From contig NC_052483.1 of the NCBI RefSeq assembly GCF_009730915.1, positions 6,138,001-6,202,000 of the forward strand: 64,000 nt of DNA. The letters are read 5' to 3'. A program made the translations under genes and the position numbers. Position 1 is the first letter of the stretch. Each line of letters begins with the position of its first letter. The DNA is from Dioscorea cayenensis subsp. rotundata. Lineage: Eukaryota; Streptophyta; Magnoliopsida; Dioscoreales; Dioscoreaceae. The notes under the pieces were generated by a model. That model was not told the DNA's origin, searched no databases, and saw only the letters and a program-made list of their open reading frames with translations. This document shows, one piece after another, positions 11,045 through 23,927 of this stretch.

Positions 11045-13078
11045 AACATACTAAATGGTAAACAAGCTAAGAGTATTCATCCGTTTATTGCTTTTTGTAG
11101 TGTTTATTAGTGCCCTTAAATCAGGAGATGTGAAGTGAAATGCTAGTTTAGTTTGGCTTTTGGGCAAGAGCAAAAAGTAATGCCCAATTGGCCTGTGCAT
11201 ATGTTTTCCTTTTGGAGACTATACAGGAATGCTCTTTATGTCTATTTAGTATATATTAGCTTGTAGGAGATTCTTAGGGTGTTTTCTTTGCTTTGTGCCC
11301 AATTGAAAACCAAGGACGTTTTATAGACGAAAATGGGAAGACCCTATGGCTGATTGTGAGGAAAGGGAGTGACACCCGGGTTAAGTGTAACTAAGATGTG
11401 TTTTCTTTGTTTTGTCTCAGGAATCTTTAAAAACTAGATTCCATTTCCTGATTGAATGAATGAATGAATGGAGGAAATGAAAAAAAGAATATGACATTGC
11501 TATATAGGTGCCTGCAGTACAGTTGTTGGAATTATATCTATATATATGAAAGTGTTAATGTTCTTGCTGTGCCATTTGATTTGTGAATATTTTCATCTAA
11601 CAATGGTTTCTATTAAGCTCCATGCAAACTTATGCACTATCTACTCTTTCATTGTTGTGTTTTGTCAAAATGTTTGTACCTTCAGGTCTTCAAGGAAAAT
11701 TAGAAACAGGAAAATCTGCCAAGCAATGGAAGTGTCTCGTAAATTTATCATCTATCAAAAAAAGCGACAGTGTTACAAATGAAAAACACCAGGTAAATGG
11801 TTAAATAAAGATTTGGAGAACGGAGGCCACATTTGACAACATGGAGCTGTTTGATTATGTAACTAAATAAATCATTCTTTAATGATTGGACAAGTGATGA
11901 ACTGTTTAAGAAAAACTACTCAATATGTGATGAGCGATTCAATCATATAATAAATATGGATGAGTATGACATTTCAGCTGTCCAAAATTCTCCTTATGAA
12001 TGTTCACTTGATCAAAGTCGTGCCTTGCTAAACTTATCCTATCTTGTTCCCTAACCTGAATTCAACAGCATTGCTAAATTAAAGCTTTGATTGATCATTA
12101 GGTTGTTGGATCTTTAGAGAGACCGATGACTTGGTTCTCGTTATCCTCAAGTTACTTGCTATTCTTAAGGAAGCTCCATGCACTTCATTCCCATTTAGCA
12201 AGCTAGCAACACATTTGCCCACAATTGTAGAAAAAGAAAATACATAAATAAATAACAGGAAATATAAATAAATAATATATCATAACACCCTTATTAGAAA
12301 TGTGCCATGAATATTTAAACAAAATAATTCAATTCTAACTAGACAAAACAACACAAAATTGTGATAGAAACATTACCTTATCATAAATTGTTGTAACAAA
12401 AACCCAATGCTTATTCAGCATTTCGATATTAAACTTTTGATCCTCGAACATGTCCACCTTGGCTTGATGATCAAATTCTTACTATCACTGCCGAATACAT
12501 AAAAAACTCCATGTATCTTGATCTCAATGAAAACTCTTTTTTGAGTGCCAAAGCCTCTTTTTCTTTAAATAGCTTTACCAATTGCAACAACACATTTACC
12601 AATTAACACTTGCTTTTGCCTTTGTTTTGCTCTTTAACCTGCCATAACAAGAAGAGAATAAAAATACACAAGCAAAAACCAAAACCAAAACAAAAATCAC
12701 AATAGTAGCACCAAATACAAAGTCAAGTTTGAAAGCCTCACATTTTAGACCATTCTGCACATTAACAAGACTGAGGCTTTCAAAATTAGACAAAGTCCAC
12801 AAGTAATCCTTAGCAATATGCAAGCGAAAATAACAAATAAACAATATTTTACACACATATATACATATACCGACAACACATCTACCAACACCTGATTTTG
12901 CATTTGTTTTGCTTTTTAACCTTCCAAAACAAGAAGAGAGAGAGAAAATACATAAGAGGAAATCACAATAGTAGCACCATATGCAAAGTCTGGTATGAAA
13001 GCCCCATATTTTAGACCATTCTGCAGATTATCAAAACTAAGGCTTTCAAAGTTAGACAAAGTCCACAAGTAATCTTTA
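11045..13078. other. Duplicated non-coding stretch with a local tandem repeat
   Basis: This stretch continues the homology with block B (to about 51030). At 12590-12870 and 12885-13080 a unit of roughly 290 bp is repeated head to tail ('ttttgctcttt.aacctgcc' to 'gtccacaagtaatc.ttag'); block B has one copy. The minus strand of the unit has an open frame with a hydrophobic stretch (FGATIVIFVLVLVFACVF), but its copy in block B is altered, so I do not call a gene. Confidence 0.6.
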
Positions 13079-15025
13079 GTATTAATTCCGCTAGTGTGGT
13101 TTGTGGTTTAGAGAGCACTCAAACATTCTCAAAAAGCTCACACACAAACCAAAGAAAGAGACATACGAAATTAGTAACCCAGTTCGGCATCAACTTGTTT
13201 ACGTCTAGGGACCAAGCCCGGAGATAAAAAATCTACTAAAAGAGGTGAAAATATATGAGTACAAATACTTTGTTACTCACACACACAAATAAAGATCACT
13301 AACCTCTCTAGATTGTCTAGTGCCCAAACTATCTCAAGCTCTCATCAACACCTACAATCTCAAAGCAAGGTTGCTTGTATAGACGCCTCAATGTCCCAAA
13401 TATAGCCCATACCTCTTTTAGAATCTCCGCGGCTACTAACTTTAGAACATTCGAAAATTAGCTGTTGCAACTCCTGTTGTAAATGAACTTGTAACATGGC
13501 CCTGACTGCTGACTTGACTGAGTTCTAGTTCCATGGCGAAGCAACCTCAAGACCCATCAACCTCCCAGTCATGCTTAGTTTGAGTCGATACAGCTAGATC
13601 TCTTGATCCCGACTACCAGCAACTAGTCTACCTCCTCCGTTTCTCATCACACAGTTTCCTCGCAAGAGGCGTATGACTTTGTGCATCTTTGCAAAAACTT
13701 TCCAAACTTGATCTTCAATTCAACTAAGTTTGGTCTTCAAATCTTCCCAAGAATAGATCTTCAATCAATCATGTCAATCATACCAACAATAGGTATCTCT
13801 CCAAATTGGCATGTCTTCAATCATTCCTTTAAAAGTCTTCAATCATACTTATTAGGTTCTTCAAATCATACCTTCAATGGCTAATTAAAATCATACTAAC
13901 AATAAGTATGTCTTCAATTAAGTAAGTCTCCAATCATACCATTGATAGGTATTTCTTCTTTTAGCATCCATCCATATTTAGTCTTTAATCAAATCTCCTA
14001 AATATGGTCTTGATAAAATCTTGCCTTCAAGTTGTAACACATACCAAAAATAACTCCACCAAGATCTCCCAAGATATTTTCCTCCAAGTCAAGATTCCTT
14101 GCCACATCACCATGCTTCCTATCACGGAGCTAATCCGCTTGATCGGCACCGTGCAGCGATAGGCTACGCTCAGTCGCACTTACCCAACCTCTTCCTCTCC
14201 TTGCCCTAGAATATGGTTAAGGAACTAGCAAAGATGTAAGAGACACCAAGTGTAAAGAGAGAAAAATAACTCTCTTGAAGTGGAAGAGGGTACAACCTTC
14301 ACCTAAGGTCTTCTCCAATCTCACTTGGGCCACAACAGCCCTCTTTGCCTCTATTTATAGGCAAATGCCCAAGACTAACCTCTCTTGGGGAGTGGCAGGC
14401 CATGCCCTTGGCCATGTCGCCGATGTTAGCCTGAGTCAGCCTGGTGACCTCATTGGCCGATCGTGCATCATCTAGATCAGCCGCGCCATATCGAGGATCC
14501 TACGCCAGCCTTACCCTGCACCCTGCACAGTGTTACAGGCCATGCCCTGCCGACCTGTCCAGCGTCATGCCTCGCCCTGAGCGCGCGCGTCATGCCGATA
14601 GCGACCCTCCCATGCCGATAGCGATCCGGCCATACCTCTAGGTAACCAGCCCATGACCACTAAGTCATGGCTATATATTCAAGGCCCATGCCTTAGAATA
14701 TTTTTGGCCTCCCACCGCCTAGCATTACCGAGATCACCACGCCCAGCTCGGTCATTGCGCGCGGCCCTGCTGATACGCCCCGATCATGCCCTAGGTGAGG
14801 TTGCGTGGGATGTCATACCCGCTAATGACCGAGTGTGGTGTCCGACTGTACAATTCGTGCTATTGATGATCGTCCCTTGATCATCCTCTCGGCCAAGCGA
14901 CCCGGTCACACCCGCGCCAAGGGTGGACGTCGCAAAGCCCCGCTACACTTCTCCTATCATCATCTATGCCACGTCACCTTGACTTGGTGTCAAATCATGC
15001 TAATTAAAGTATTTTTGCACTAACA
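13079..15025 (-). mobile_element. Solo-LTR-like insertion
   Basis: Block B runs uninterrupted across this point (about 51035-51045), so the 1.95 kb is an insertion in block A. Read on the minus strand it opens TGTTAGTGCAAAAATAC, as LTRs often do. It is GC-richer than its surroundings (14490-14940) and near 13170-13215 contains a phrase like those at the 3' end of plant Copia LTRs (acccagttcgg..tacgtct). The flanks read CTTTA (13074-13078) and CTTAA (15026-15030), a possible 5-bp duplication with one mismatch. The other end does not close with a canonical CA, so a truncated element is possible. Confidence 0.55.
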
Positions 15026-15965
15026 CTTAACAATATTTAAGTGAAAATAACAAATAAATAATATTTTACAGATATATATATATATGCTTCCAAATAAATC
15101 CACCATGCTAACAAAGCACAGCTTACTTGAAAATACAGTTTGAATGAAAGATGCAACCCAACGATTAATGTCTTCAATTTATCAACATTCAAGCCAGACT
15201 TGACTTAGAAAATACATAAGATAATAATGGTAAACATAAGTCAAACTTGGAAACCAAATAATAATACGTCTTCACACTAGCATAAATAAAAAACCAATCA
15301 AAGTGTTCAAATTTGAGAAGAAAAACCAGAAACAACACAAGAGCAATCTAGAGCATAATTCCATAGTAAATTTGGTAGATCACTGATAATCGAAAAAAGA
15401 AGTTGTAGTTCTAAGAAGTTTTTGGAGATGGCAAACCCAGGGAATTAAAGTCATGTCAAAGGGATAGCATGATTTCACAATGTTATAAGTTACACATTGA
15501 ATTTGAAAACAAAGAGGAGAAGAACATCTTCTCCAAATGATCTTACTTGGTATAAGCATAAGATGATTTCTAACTTGAGCAAATGCAAAAAAGGGCATCT
15601 TACTTGGCTTGAACTAATCCGAGTCTTTGTAACTCTCATCCTGCAAAGGCAAGAATATTCAACAAATTAATCATTCTTAATAAGTTAATGTTATTAGTTT
15701 TAGTTACATACTTGTACATATATATACTTCTTCCATGCTTGAAACAATGTTAAGTCTACATTACTCTCATCCTGCAAAGACAAGAATATTCAACAAATTA
15801 ATCATTCTTAATAAGTTAATGTCTTTCTTTGTTTCAATAAATTAGCCTGTAAGCTCCTTTAAAAAAAAAAAATAAAATACAATGTCCATGCATTTAATAA
15901 TATTCCAATTCTTGGGTTTATAATGGGTGCATATTGATAAACTATATACATATACTAACATTCAA

Positions 15966-16457
15966 GGTATAATTGCCATACATGTCCCTGTAATTGTATA
16001 TTTTCTGCCTTTTAGTCCTCGTAAAACTTAGGTACATTTAAATCCTCATATTTGATCGAGTTGGGACTTTTTAGTCCGAGACGTAGATGGCGTTATCTTC
16101 GCCGTTTCTTTTGAGCTGTTATGACTTTAAATATTCACTGTTAGGTACAATTAAGTCCTTATATTTGATCGAGTTGGGACTTTTTAGTCCTCCTATTTCA
16201 TAATAAAAAAACCATATTCGCCGTTAGGTACAATTAAGTCCTCATATTTGATTGATTTGAGACTTTTTAGTCCCCTAATTCCATAATAAAAAAAGTCACG
16301 TCAGTGCAAAAGAAACGACAAAGTTAATGCCATCTATGCCGCGGACTAGAAAGGTCCAACTCGATCAAATATGAGGACTTAAATGTACTTAAAAGTATTA
16401 CAAGGACCAAAAAGGCAGAAAGCCCACAATTACATAGACCTATACGGCAATTAAACC
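15966..16457. mobile_element. Mutator-like MITE, copy 2
   Basis: Same family as 1682-2176: the left end is GGTATAATTGCCATACATG and the right end in inverse is GGTTTAATTGCCGTATAGG. Flanks AACATTCAA (15957-15965) and CACGTTCAA (16458-16466) form a 9-bp duplication with two mismatches. Block B at about 51865-51880 reads through without the element. It lies in the likely last intron or 3' flank of the block A CNL. Confidence 0.88.
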
Positions 16458-18016
16458 CACGTTCAAACATATGGCCAACTAATAAATGCCCCTTCCAAGG
16501 AGAGATCTTATCGAGTTAATAATACAGATATAATGAATTTTAAAGCTCCTTATATATATATATATATTAATAGAACTTAGCATGAATGGTAAAAATGAAT
16601 TCTATAATTAAAAAAAAAATCCTTACATTATAGCGATTGATTAATGAGTAGAAAATTATATTAATAACATGTTTTAACATTCATGAATCTACAGTACGTG
16701 TGAAGAAGTTGGAAATAATAAAAGAAAAGCCTGAAACTTATATAATTACCCTGCTGAAATATGGCCGAAGGCGAGATGGGATGGTGGCATCATGCCACTC
16801 TAAGCTTTCCCACCATTCTCTCTCACAATGAATGTCTATCATTCTTTGATTGTTGTCAATGGCACCTTTGAATGGAAGCTTCTTCAAATTAAGACATTGA
16901 CGCACTGACAGATATTTAAGTCGAGAAAAATCCAATTCAAAATTGCTTATGCTCACTAATTTTGGTAGCTTTTTTATTATTACATATTCCAATACAGGGA
17001 ATGTTGGGCGGTGTTCTGAGACTTCTTGTTGTCGGATTTCTCTCTCCTCGATGTAAAACAACATTTCTATCTCTGAACAATCATGAATAACTAAAAAAAC
17101 TAGACATGGGAGATGTAGAACCCAAGCTAAATTATCCAAATTACATTTTGATATGGATAACCCCTTCAACACATGGAAAAATTCTGGAGGCAATAGATCT
17201 GTCCAAATAATGTTCGGCAATTTTTTGACATCACAGATTATGAGAAAATTGAGATGACTCCCACTTCCATTCATCACAAGCTCCTTAAGCTGTGAGCATG
17301 ATTCAATTTGTAGTGTTTGCAAGAATCCATGATCTTTGTAGCTTAAAGTGTCAAATGAAAGAGAGATGATATCCAAATTGTATAGGCAAAGCCAAGCTGT
17401 TGGCAAACATGAGAGTTGTTGGAGAACCTCTTGAGATACTACACGCATCCCGATTGCTTTGATGTGTTTCTTCAATAGCTTTAACTCTTCCGGTTCTACC
17501 CACCCAGTTGGATGTATGGCAATGACCTTCAACTTCTGTAATCTTGACATAAGACCATCCTCTACCTTGCCCAGCCTTGTATATCTGCATATCAGATATT
17601 GCAATTTCTTCAAATATACCAACTCCTTTGGAAGTGATGAGATATTTGTGTCTGAAATGTTTAGGTATTGCAAATTAACCAAACATTTGATGACCTTTGG
17701 AAGCTCTGTGATACCAGTGCCTTCAAGATTCAAATATGTCAAATTTGGCATCTGTCTGAAAAATCCTTCAGGAATATTTTTTAAACAAGAATTAGAATTT
17801 ATCATTAAACATAACAAATCAGAACATTGATGAGACAAAATTGGCAAAAGCTCCACCTTGCCTTCTATAATCACTCGGTTCGCGAATCTCCAATTCTCTG
17901 CATTGATTGATGCTATTTCAACTGCGAAACTATCATATCTTTTCACTATCCATTTATTCATGTTCCTCCCACAGTCTGTTGCTATCCACATTGCCATCTC
18001 ATAAATTACATCATGT

Positions 18017-18827
18017 TGTTGGGACGCAGTGGTTAACCTGGTCCATAGTCCCACATCGCCTGTGAGAGCCAATCTCCCTAGTCTTATATATCCTAAGCTA
18101 ATCCTTCCCTCTAACTGCAGTTATGGAGAAGTTAGGGTGGTGGGTCCATATGTAACATGGTATCAGAGCTGGGTCCCACGTCGATGCCGGGCTGTGCCTT
18201 GGATGAGCTAGGATCTTGGGTCCCACATCCGCTGTGGGCCTAGGGGGGGTGTTGGGACGTAGTGGCTCAGGTCCATAGTCCCACATCGCCATGAGACCAA
18301 TTCTCTAAGCTCATATACTCTACTAAACCTTCCCCACAACTGCAGTTATGGAGAAGTTAGGGTGGTGGGTCCCTATGTAACATGGTATCAGAGCTGGGTC
18401 CCACGTCGATGCCGGGTTGTGCCTTGGATGAGCTAGGATCTTGGGTCCCACATCCGCTGTGGGCCCAGGGGGGGTGTTGGGACGTAGTGGCTCAGGTCCA
18501 TAGTCCCACATCGCCTGTGAGACCAATTCTCTCTAGCTTCATATACCCTTACCAAACCTTCCCCACAACTGCAGTTATGGAGAAGTTAGGGTGGTGGGTC
18601 CCTGTATTAACATGGTATCAGAGCTACTGTTCCGATCGGCCGTGACTAGGATCTTGGGTCCCACATCCGCTGTGGGCCCGGGGGGGTGTTGGGACGCAGT
18701 GGTTAACCTGGTCCATAGTCCCACATCGCCTGTGAGAGCCAATCTCCCTAGCCTTATATATCCTAAGCTAATCCTTCCCTCTAACTGCAGTTATGGAGAA
18801 GTTAGGGTGGTGGGTCCATATGTAACA
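18017..18827 (+). mobile_element. TRIM retroelement array: four LTRs, three internal segments
   Basis: LTRs at 18017-18157, 18250-18382, 18475-18612 and 18687-18827 (133-141 bp) start TGTTGGGACG and end TAACA. Each of the first three is followed at once by TGGTATCAGAGC, the primer-binding site for initiator tRNA-Met, and the internal segments (92, 92 and 74 bp) end in a G-rich polypurine tract. There is no gag or pol, so it is a terminal-repeat retrotransposon in miniature. The 5-bp duplication CATGT flanks the whole array (18012-18016, 18828-18832). The outer LTR pair resemble each other (one difference noticed) more than the inner pair. The array interrupts the CNL exon in the opposite orientation. 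Confidence 0.92.
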
Positions 18828-19998
18828 CATGTAACCTCACAAAACCATGATCAGAAAAATACAATAAACATGATTCCTCTAGAATCTTAAGGATATTTTC
18901 TCCTGTGCCACAAGCTTCTTGCCAATTGTCAAAATCACCAATCAAACCTAATCCCATAAAAAAATCTGCAATATACTGTTTATGTTGTCCTCGCAACATG
19001 CAAATAGATAAGAAACACTCCTTGAAATCATTAGTTAGATTATCATAACTGAATTTCAAAATCGGAAGTAATGATTCCTGCACACCTTGAACTACTTCAG
19101 TGCCTGAACTCTTTATTGAGTTCAAAGTAAATTTCCAACCTTGGACAGATTTTTTGTTTGATATGGCCTTACCAACCACTTTCAGAGCAAGTGGCAAACC
19201 ACCACACTTCTCCATCACCTGCCATGCTATTTCTTTAAACTTTTCATCTGACTCAATAACAGCTAGATTTACATTGTCCTTGAAAAGATCCCATGCTTCA
19301 TCTGATTCCAAGCATTCCACTTTGATGGTATTTTCTCCTGCACCCATCTTGGCACACACATCTTCAGATCGAGTAGTGAAAATCACTTTGTGTTTATATT
19401 GCTTGGTGGAATTATTGTCGCTATAAGGATGGGGAATTCCAAGATCAATAAGATCCACTTCTTCCCATATATTATCCAAGAGCAATACAAAGTTGCTAAT
19501 TTTTAAAACATTGAAGATGTCTTCCTTACCAGCACGCTGCAAATTCAACCTTTCAGCAATCTGTTTTCGAAGTTCTTCTGGCTGAATATCTTTTGAAGCT
19601 TCGATAAATAACACATGATTGAATCCCATGTTTGCATCACCTGACAATGACTGCCTGATTTTTTTCAAGAGTGTAGTCTTGCCTACACCCCCCATGCCCC
19701 ATATGCCAATTATACCAACTCTTTCATCTGCCAGATAACTGCGAGCAATATCAACGTTGGAGCTGATTTTTTCCCCCACTATTCTATGTGATTCAGGGAC
19801 TGGTTTAGGAGGGTGTTGCTCTATGAACAAGACTTTTGATTGTTCTCCTTTTAACTGAGTTATTTCATTTAATAAATTGATTGCTCTTCTGCTAATGCTA
19901 TACCTTGAAATACAATTCAGACAACAAGGGCCTGTAACACAACTTCTTTTGCTATATTCATCCAGCAATTGTGTTACCTTCTCATCTGTTTCTCCAAC

Positions 19999-20152
19999 CT
20001 GTTTAAAATCAATTCAGATGTTTTGAAACCTATACACATTGACATTGCTTATTATACCAAATTCAAAACACAAACCAAAATACAAAAATCTATAAGATAA
20101 TTATGAGAAAAAATCATCTTGGATTCAGCAACTAAAATAAAATGTTTGACTA

Positions 20153-20199
<47 letters not shown>

Positions 20200-20794
20200 C
20201 TATGTTTGACTATATTATCTATTTTTCTCGCGTTTTTCAAAAATAATTCAATACAACCCTTACATAATAAAATGTTCATTTCTCCCATGGAGAATGTTTT
20301 TATATATGTTGATAATTATTCTTTATGTGACAACTAACCGTATAAACTAGCCAATTTAAAGTTCAAGAGTTTTATTTTTTAGTTTTTTTCATGGGAGTGG
20401 ATTATTCAAAATATATATTAGTCCACATCAATGTAATAAAATTATAAAAATAACATTTTAAAAAAATTATTGTTTAATAAAAATCTGTAGCTAGTTGTTG
20501 GCATCTCAAAAATCAATCAAACTTGGTCAATGCACAACCACATCTAAATTATATGGTGCATAAAAATAACAACCAAAAAAATCAATCATATATTAAAAAT
20601 CGTATACTGAGTCAACATTATGATAAAAATAAAACTGATATTATTAATCATCATAACGAATATTTCAAAAATTATAGAAACAAAAATTTGAATAAAAATG
20701 ACCAAATAAAAGTATTAAAAAAAGCGCATTTAAACAAAGTGAACAAAAAAATTAAATAAGAAAGGAAAAACTCATGGATGGAATTTAGCTTTAC
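19999..20794 (-). other. CNL intron 1 with (TTA)n microsatellite
   Basis: The intron lies between the coiled-coil exon and the NB-ARC exon of the block A CNL, GT (20793-20794) to AG (19999-20000). It is AT-rich and contains 15 or so TTA units at about 20153-20197. The position and phase match intron 1 of the block B CNL. Confidence 0.8.
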
Positions 20795-21022
20795 CTTGTG
20801 AACCCAGCGTTGAAGTTCATTAGTGGGTTGTTTTCCTCTGTGTTGAGGGAGATTAAGCTCTCTCTCAATATCATCCTTCTTGGCTCTTAGATCTGTCATG
20901 GCACTTTCTAATCTATCAAGTTTCTCTTTGGTGCAAAACACATAGCTCATGTCCTCACGTACAACTGGACTCTGGAAGCAAGAACAGCAAGGCGCAAGAC
21001 ATAGCTTCACCACATCCAACAT

Positions 21023-21822
21023 GTTGCTGAGTTTTTCTTTGAAAAAGAGTCTAATAAATCAAAAAACCAATGCCCTGAGAAAAATTGAAGAAGATGAGAG
21101 TAGTGCAAAACCATTTAATATTTAAGCAATAACCACCCCTCAATATAATATAATATCATATAATATTGATTAGTGCGTTAGGTAATGTATCATTGTATCA
21201 ACAGCAAAGAATACATATTTACCTTTTTAAATGTCAAGATTGGCTGCGTGAGGATTCTTTTCTATGGATAAATTTTTTTTTTCTATAATACTGATTAACC
21301 TGGATAAATTTTTTTTTTCTATAATACTGATTAACCTTTTTAATGTTGTTTCAGCATTTAAAGGAACATTTTTTTTAAATACTAATAAAGTTGAAGATTT
21401 GCATCAAATTGGTGATTTTTATTTCATTAAGTTAGTCAACCATTCACAACAAATCAAACTGGAGGGATTAGCTTTCATTTTCCATGGATTTTTGTTTTGA
21501 TAGAGCAGAAAGACATGTAGCATTATATATCCCTTTTGAATGTTTTCTAATTAAATATAATTTATAGTAACAGAATATTTTGTAAAACTCAATTCTGTGC
21601 CTTTTGAGAAGCAGATATAAACAAAATTGTATTTCATTTATTTTTAAAATTTCATAATCAATGATGATTGAATCAATACTACATAATGTGCATTATTAAG
21701 ACATACATTGGTTATATTTTTATTACCAAATAATTGATCACCTTCACATCTAAATAAACATTCAAGTAAATACTCATGTTGTAATAAAACATGATCAATG
21801 ATTGGTCATATTTCAACATCTC

Positions 21823-21868
<46 letters not shown>

Positions 21869-22141
21869 GGGATGTAACTATTAACTCATCCCAAGATTGC
21901 TTATCTCCAATAAATCCCTCTCAATTTAGCCATGATGGCAATAACGGAGGAGATTATGTTGTTAAGTGGCCTAAGAAATTACCAGTCTACTCTTGATTCT
22001 TATCCCACATTCAAATATAAAGAAAATTATGGAAACGACCCTTCTTTCCTCGGGAACATGATAAGTGCTAGAAAGTTCATATTTTCTATATCATTTACAC
22101 TACATTCGACATGGAATTTGACATGTCTATCACTTAATTAG
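21023..22141. other. Upstream region of the block A CNL
   Basis: AT-rich sequence that includes the promoter side of the minus-strand CNL. It is homologous to 56710-57000 plus 63183-63745, where the LINE has split it. A 37-bp unit is perfectly repeated in tandem at about 21262-21336 (tggataaatttttttt..ctgattaacc), and an (AAT)n microsatellite lies at 21824-21868. No gene seen. Exact promoter elements cannot be picked from this much AT. Confidence 0.65.
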
Positions 22142-23560
22142 TACGAAATTTTTTTTTCACCACGGCCTTTATTTCTGTTTTAGGAAAAAAAGAAGTGAAT
22201 TCAGGGGCGTTTTGAAGTAAAATAGGCTAAGTTGCTGAATCAGAGTTTCACCAAGGCTTACAATGCCCGTGGTGACATCTGACCACGGACGTTGTCTACA
22301 CTCACCGCTACCTTTATCAAGCTGTGGTAGCGTGGAACCTCTGGAAGCAACACTGAAGCCACAACAGTCGTTGTCAAAACCCATCACGATCATGATTAAG
22401 CCACACAACGCCCAGAGACCCATGTTAGGACGCGAAGTTTTAGCCCAAGCAATAATTTACTCACCACGAGCATCACAACGCTCGTGGTGAGACCATGGCG
22501 GACTCAATTCTATAAATACCCTAGTTTTCTCTAAATTAGGGAAAATTATTTTGCCGAATAAGGAAGAACTGCTGGAGTTCTAGAGATCTGAGTGGCTAGT
22601 GACGACTTTTAAGCATATTTTAGCAGATTTTGGCGAGTTTCTCAAGGGTAGTTCAACGATCATCCTTAGAGGAGGGCGCGTGAAGAGATTCATAGCCGTT
22701 TTGTCAATCTTGGGATCCTCTTACTCCAACCTTCTGAGACCTATTGGAGGAAGTTAGGCTAAGAATTCTTTAAACGCATATTTGTTCTTTGGTCTTATGG
22801 CTTTCTCTTGCTTTAATGCTTTATTTTAGGATCCATAAGAACCCAATTCTAGGGGAATTGTATGTCTAGGTCTCTCGATTATTATTTATGAATCTTGATT
22901 GTTTAATTTAATAAATCTTTCTAGTTTATGTGATTTATTACATGTTTTTTTATTATATTCTTGTTAATGTGGTTGAGGAAGATATGCTCCTATTTATAAC
23001 AGGAGAAACTCTCCCATTTTCTATATTTTAAATTAAAAAAAATAAAAAATTGAAAACGGGAAAAGTTTTACCGTTTTTCACCGACCTGCGTATTTTGGTA
23101 AATAATCCCAAACATTCGTAATTTAGTAAATATTTTTTTTTGTAATATTTAAAAAAAAGCCGTAATATGTCTATTAAATAATTCATGTCAGTTATTATTT
23201 ATTTTAAATATTATAATATTTAAATTACTCAATTTATGTTTATTAAAATTTACTTTAATTATTATAATTAATTATTATTATTTAATTAAATCTTAACTAG
23301 GGCAAAAAATGTCAATTTACTGTCAATAGTATTTATTCCCTTCTATGCCCCCCATTTTGAGGGTAATGAAATACTTTTACTATGCATAATGATAATTCCA
23401 ACAATACTCATTCCCAAGTTAATAGTAATGTACCCAAACATAGTTATATATTAATATTTATAATCAATCTCATTCAGACAGTATTCTAACCCTCAATTCA
23501 AACACCTCTTTAATGCGGCATTTCTTGGGGAAACAAAGTGTGGCGATTAATTAAATACTC
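22142..23560. other. Unassigned, LTR-like stretch
   Basis: GC is higher at 22240-22780. An inverted pair around 'accacgagc..gctcgtggt' (about 22462-22487) is followed by a TATA-like TATAAATACC at 22512-22521 and then a T-rich stretch, the layout of an LTR promoter and R/U5. No gag-pol, no second LTR and no primer-binding site were found. The rest (22990-23560) is AT-rich with no recognisable feature. Other explanations are open. Confidence 0.35.
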
Positions 23561-23927
23561 AGCCAAATTGCTTGAAGGCCACGTCAATCAAGGCTTGGTA
23601 TTACAAAAATTCTGATTTTCTCAATGCGAAGAGACCACTTTACATAGCCTTGTCACTTGTGTTTTTGCTAAGTCTATATGTGGGTGTGTTTATGGCTTGG
23701 GTGTTTGGGGTAAAGATGGGCAGAATTAGTGGCCATTTGTTGGAGTCTTTGGCGTCGCCATAACAAGCTGATTTGGAATAAAAGAAGATTCAAATGATAT
23801 GTAAGTTGTCAGTGCTGGGCTGGGGCCTTTGAAAACAATATGGCTAGATCATACAAAAGGCAAATCTCATGCTACCTCCATGAATGCATGCAGAACAGTA
23901 GGTCCACAAGTGCCGTAAACTTGAACA

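Larger units (their letters stand above)
15614..21022 (-). pseudogene. CNL (CC-NB-ARC-LRR) gene split by a TRIM array
   Basis: Product: an intracellular immune receptor of the RPS2/RPS5-like CC-NB-ARC-LRR class. Exon 1 (20795-21022, 76 codons, start ATG at 21022) encodes the coiled coil. Its donor AAG|GTAAAG matches an acceptor CAG at 19999, in frame. Exon 2 (about 16750-19998) carries the P-loop GIWGMGGVGKTT, kinase-2 FVLLLDNIWEE, RNBS-B KVIFTTRSEDVC, GLPL motif CGGLPLALKV, an LHD in place of MHD, and then leucine-rich repeats. A GG|GTAATT donor near 16750 and an acceptor at 15641 give a tiny exon 3 (15614-15640). Exon 2 is broken at 18012-18832 by the TRIM insertion, which brings stops; on both sides the frame is open and in register. 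Without the insertion about 895 residues are predicted. It is probably inactive as it stands. Confidence 0.88.
6050..21870. repeat. Segmental duplication, block A
   Basis: Collinear landmarks pair this block with block B: 6082-6200 with 29764-29975; 6965-7296 with 30620-30949; 7290-10010 with 38163-40765; 10025-13080 with 47893-51040; 15025-15965 and 16458-16740 with 51040-52240; CNL exon 1 region and upstream 20795-21870 with 56515-57000 and 63183-63745. Both copies lie in the same orientation. Block A has its own insertions (13079-15025, 15966-16457, 18017-18827) and lacks sequence between its positions 10010 and 10025 that block B keeps. Similarity was judged by eye; no percentage is given. 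Confidence 0.9.

Noticed and set aside
12596..12856. Minus-strand open frame with a hydrophobic segment
   Set aside because: The unit is repeated at 12885-13080 and in block B with altered frames; no conservation of the protein.
14275..15023. GC-rich open frames on the plus strand
   Set aside because: They lie in the LTR-like insertion, opposite to its inferred orientation, with no domain.
18029..18890. Several open frames with SPTSPVR, PGPTADVG and similar repeats
   Set aside because: They are the TRIM LTRs and internal segments read in different frames.
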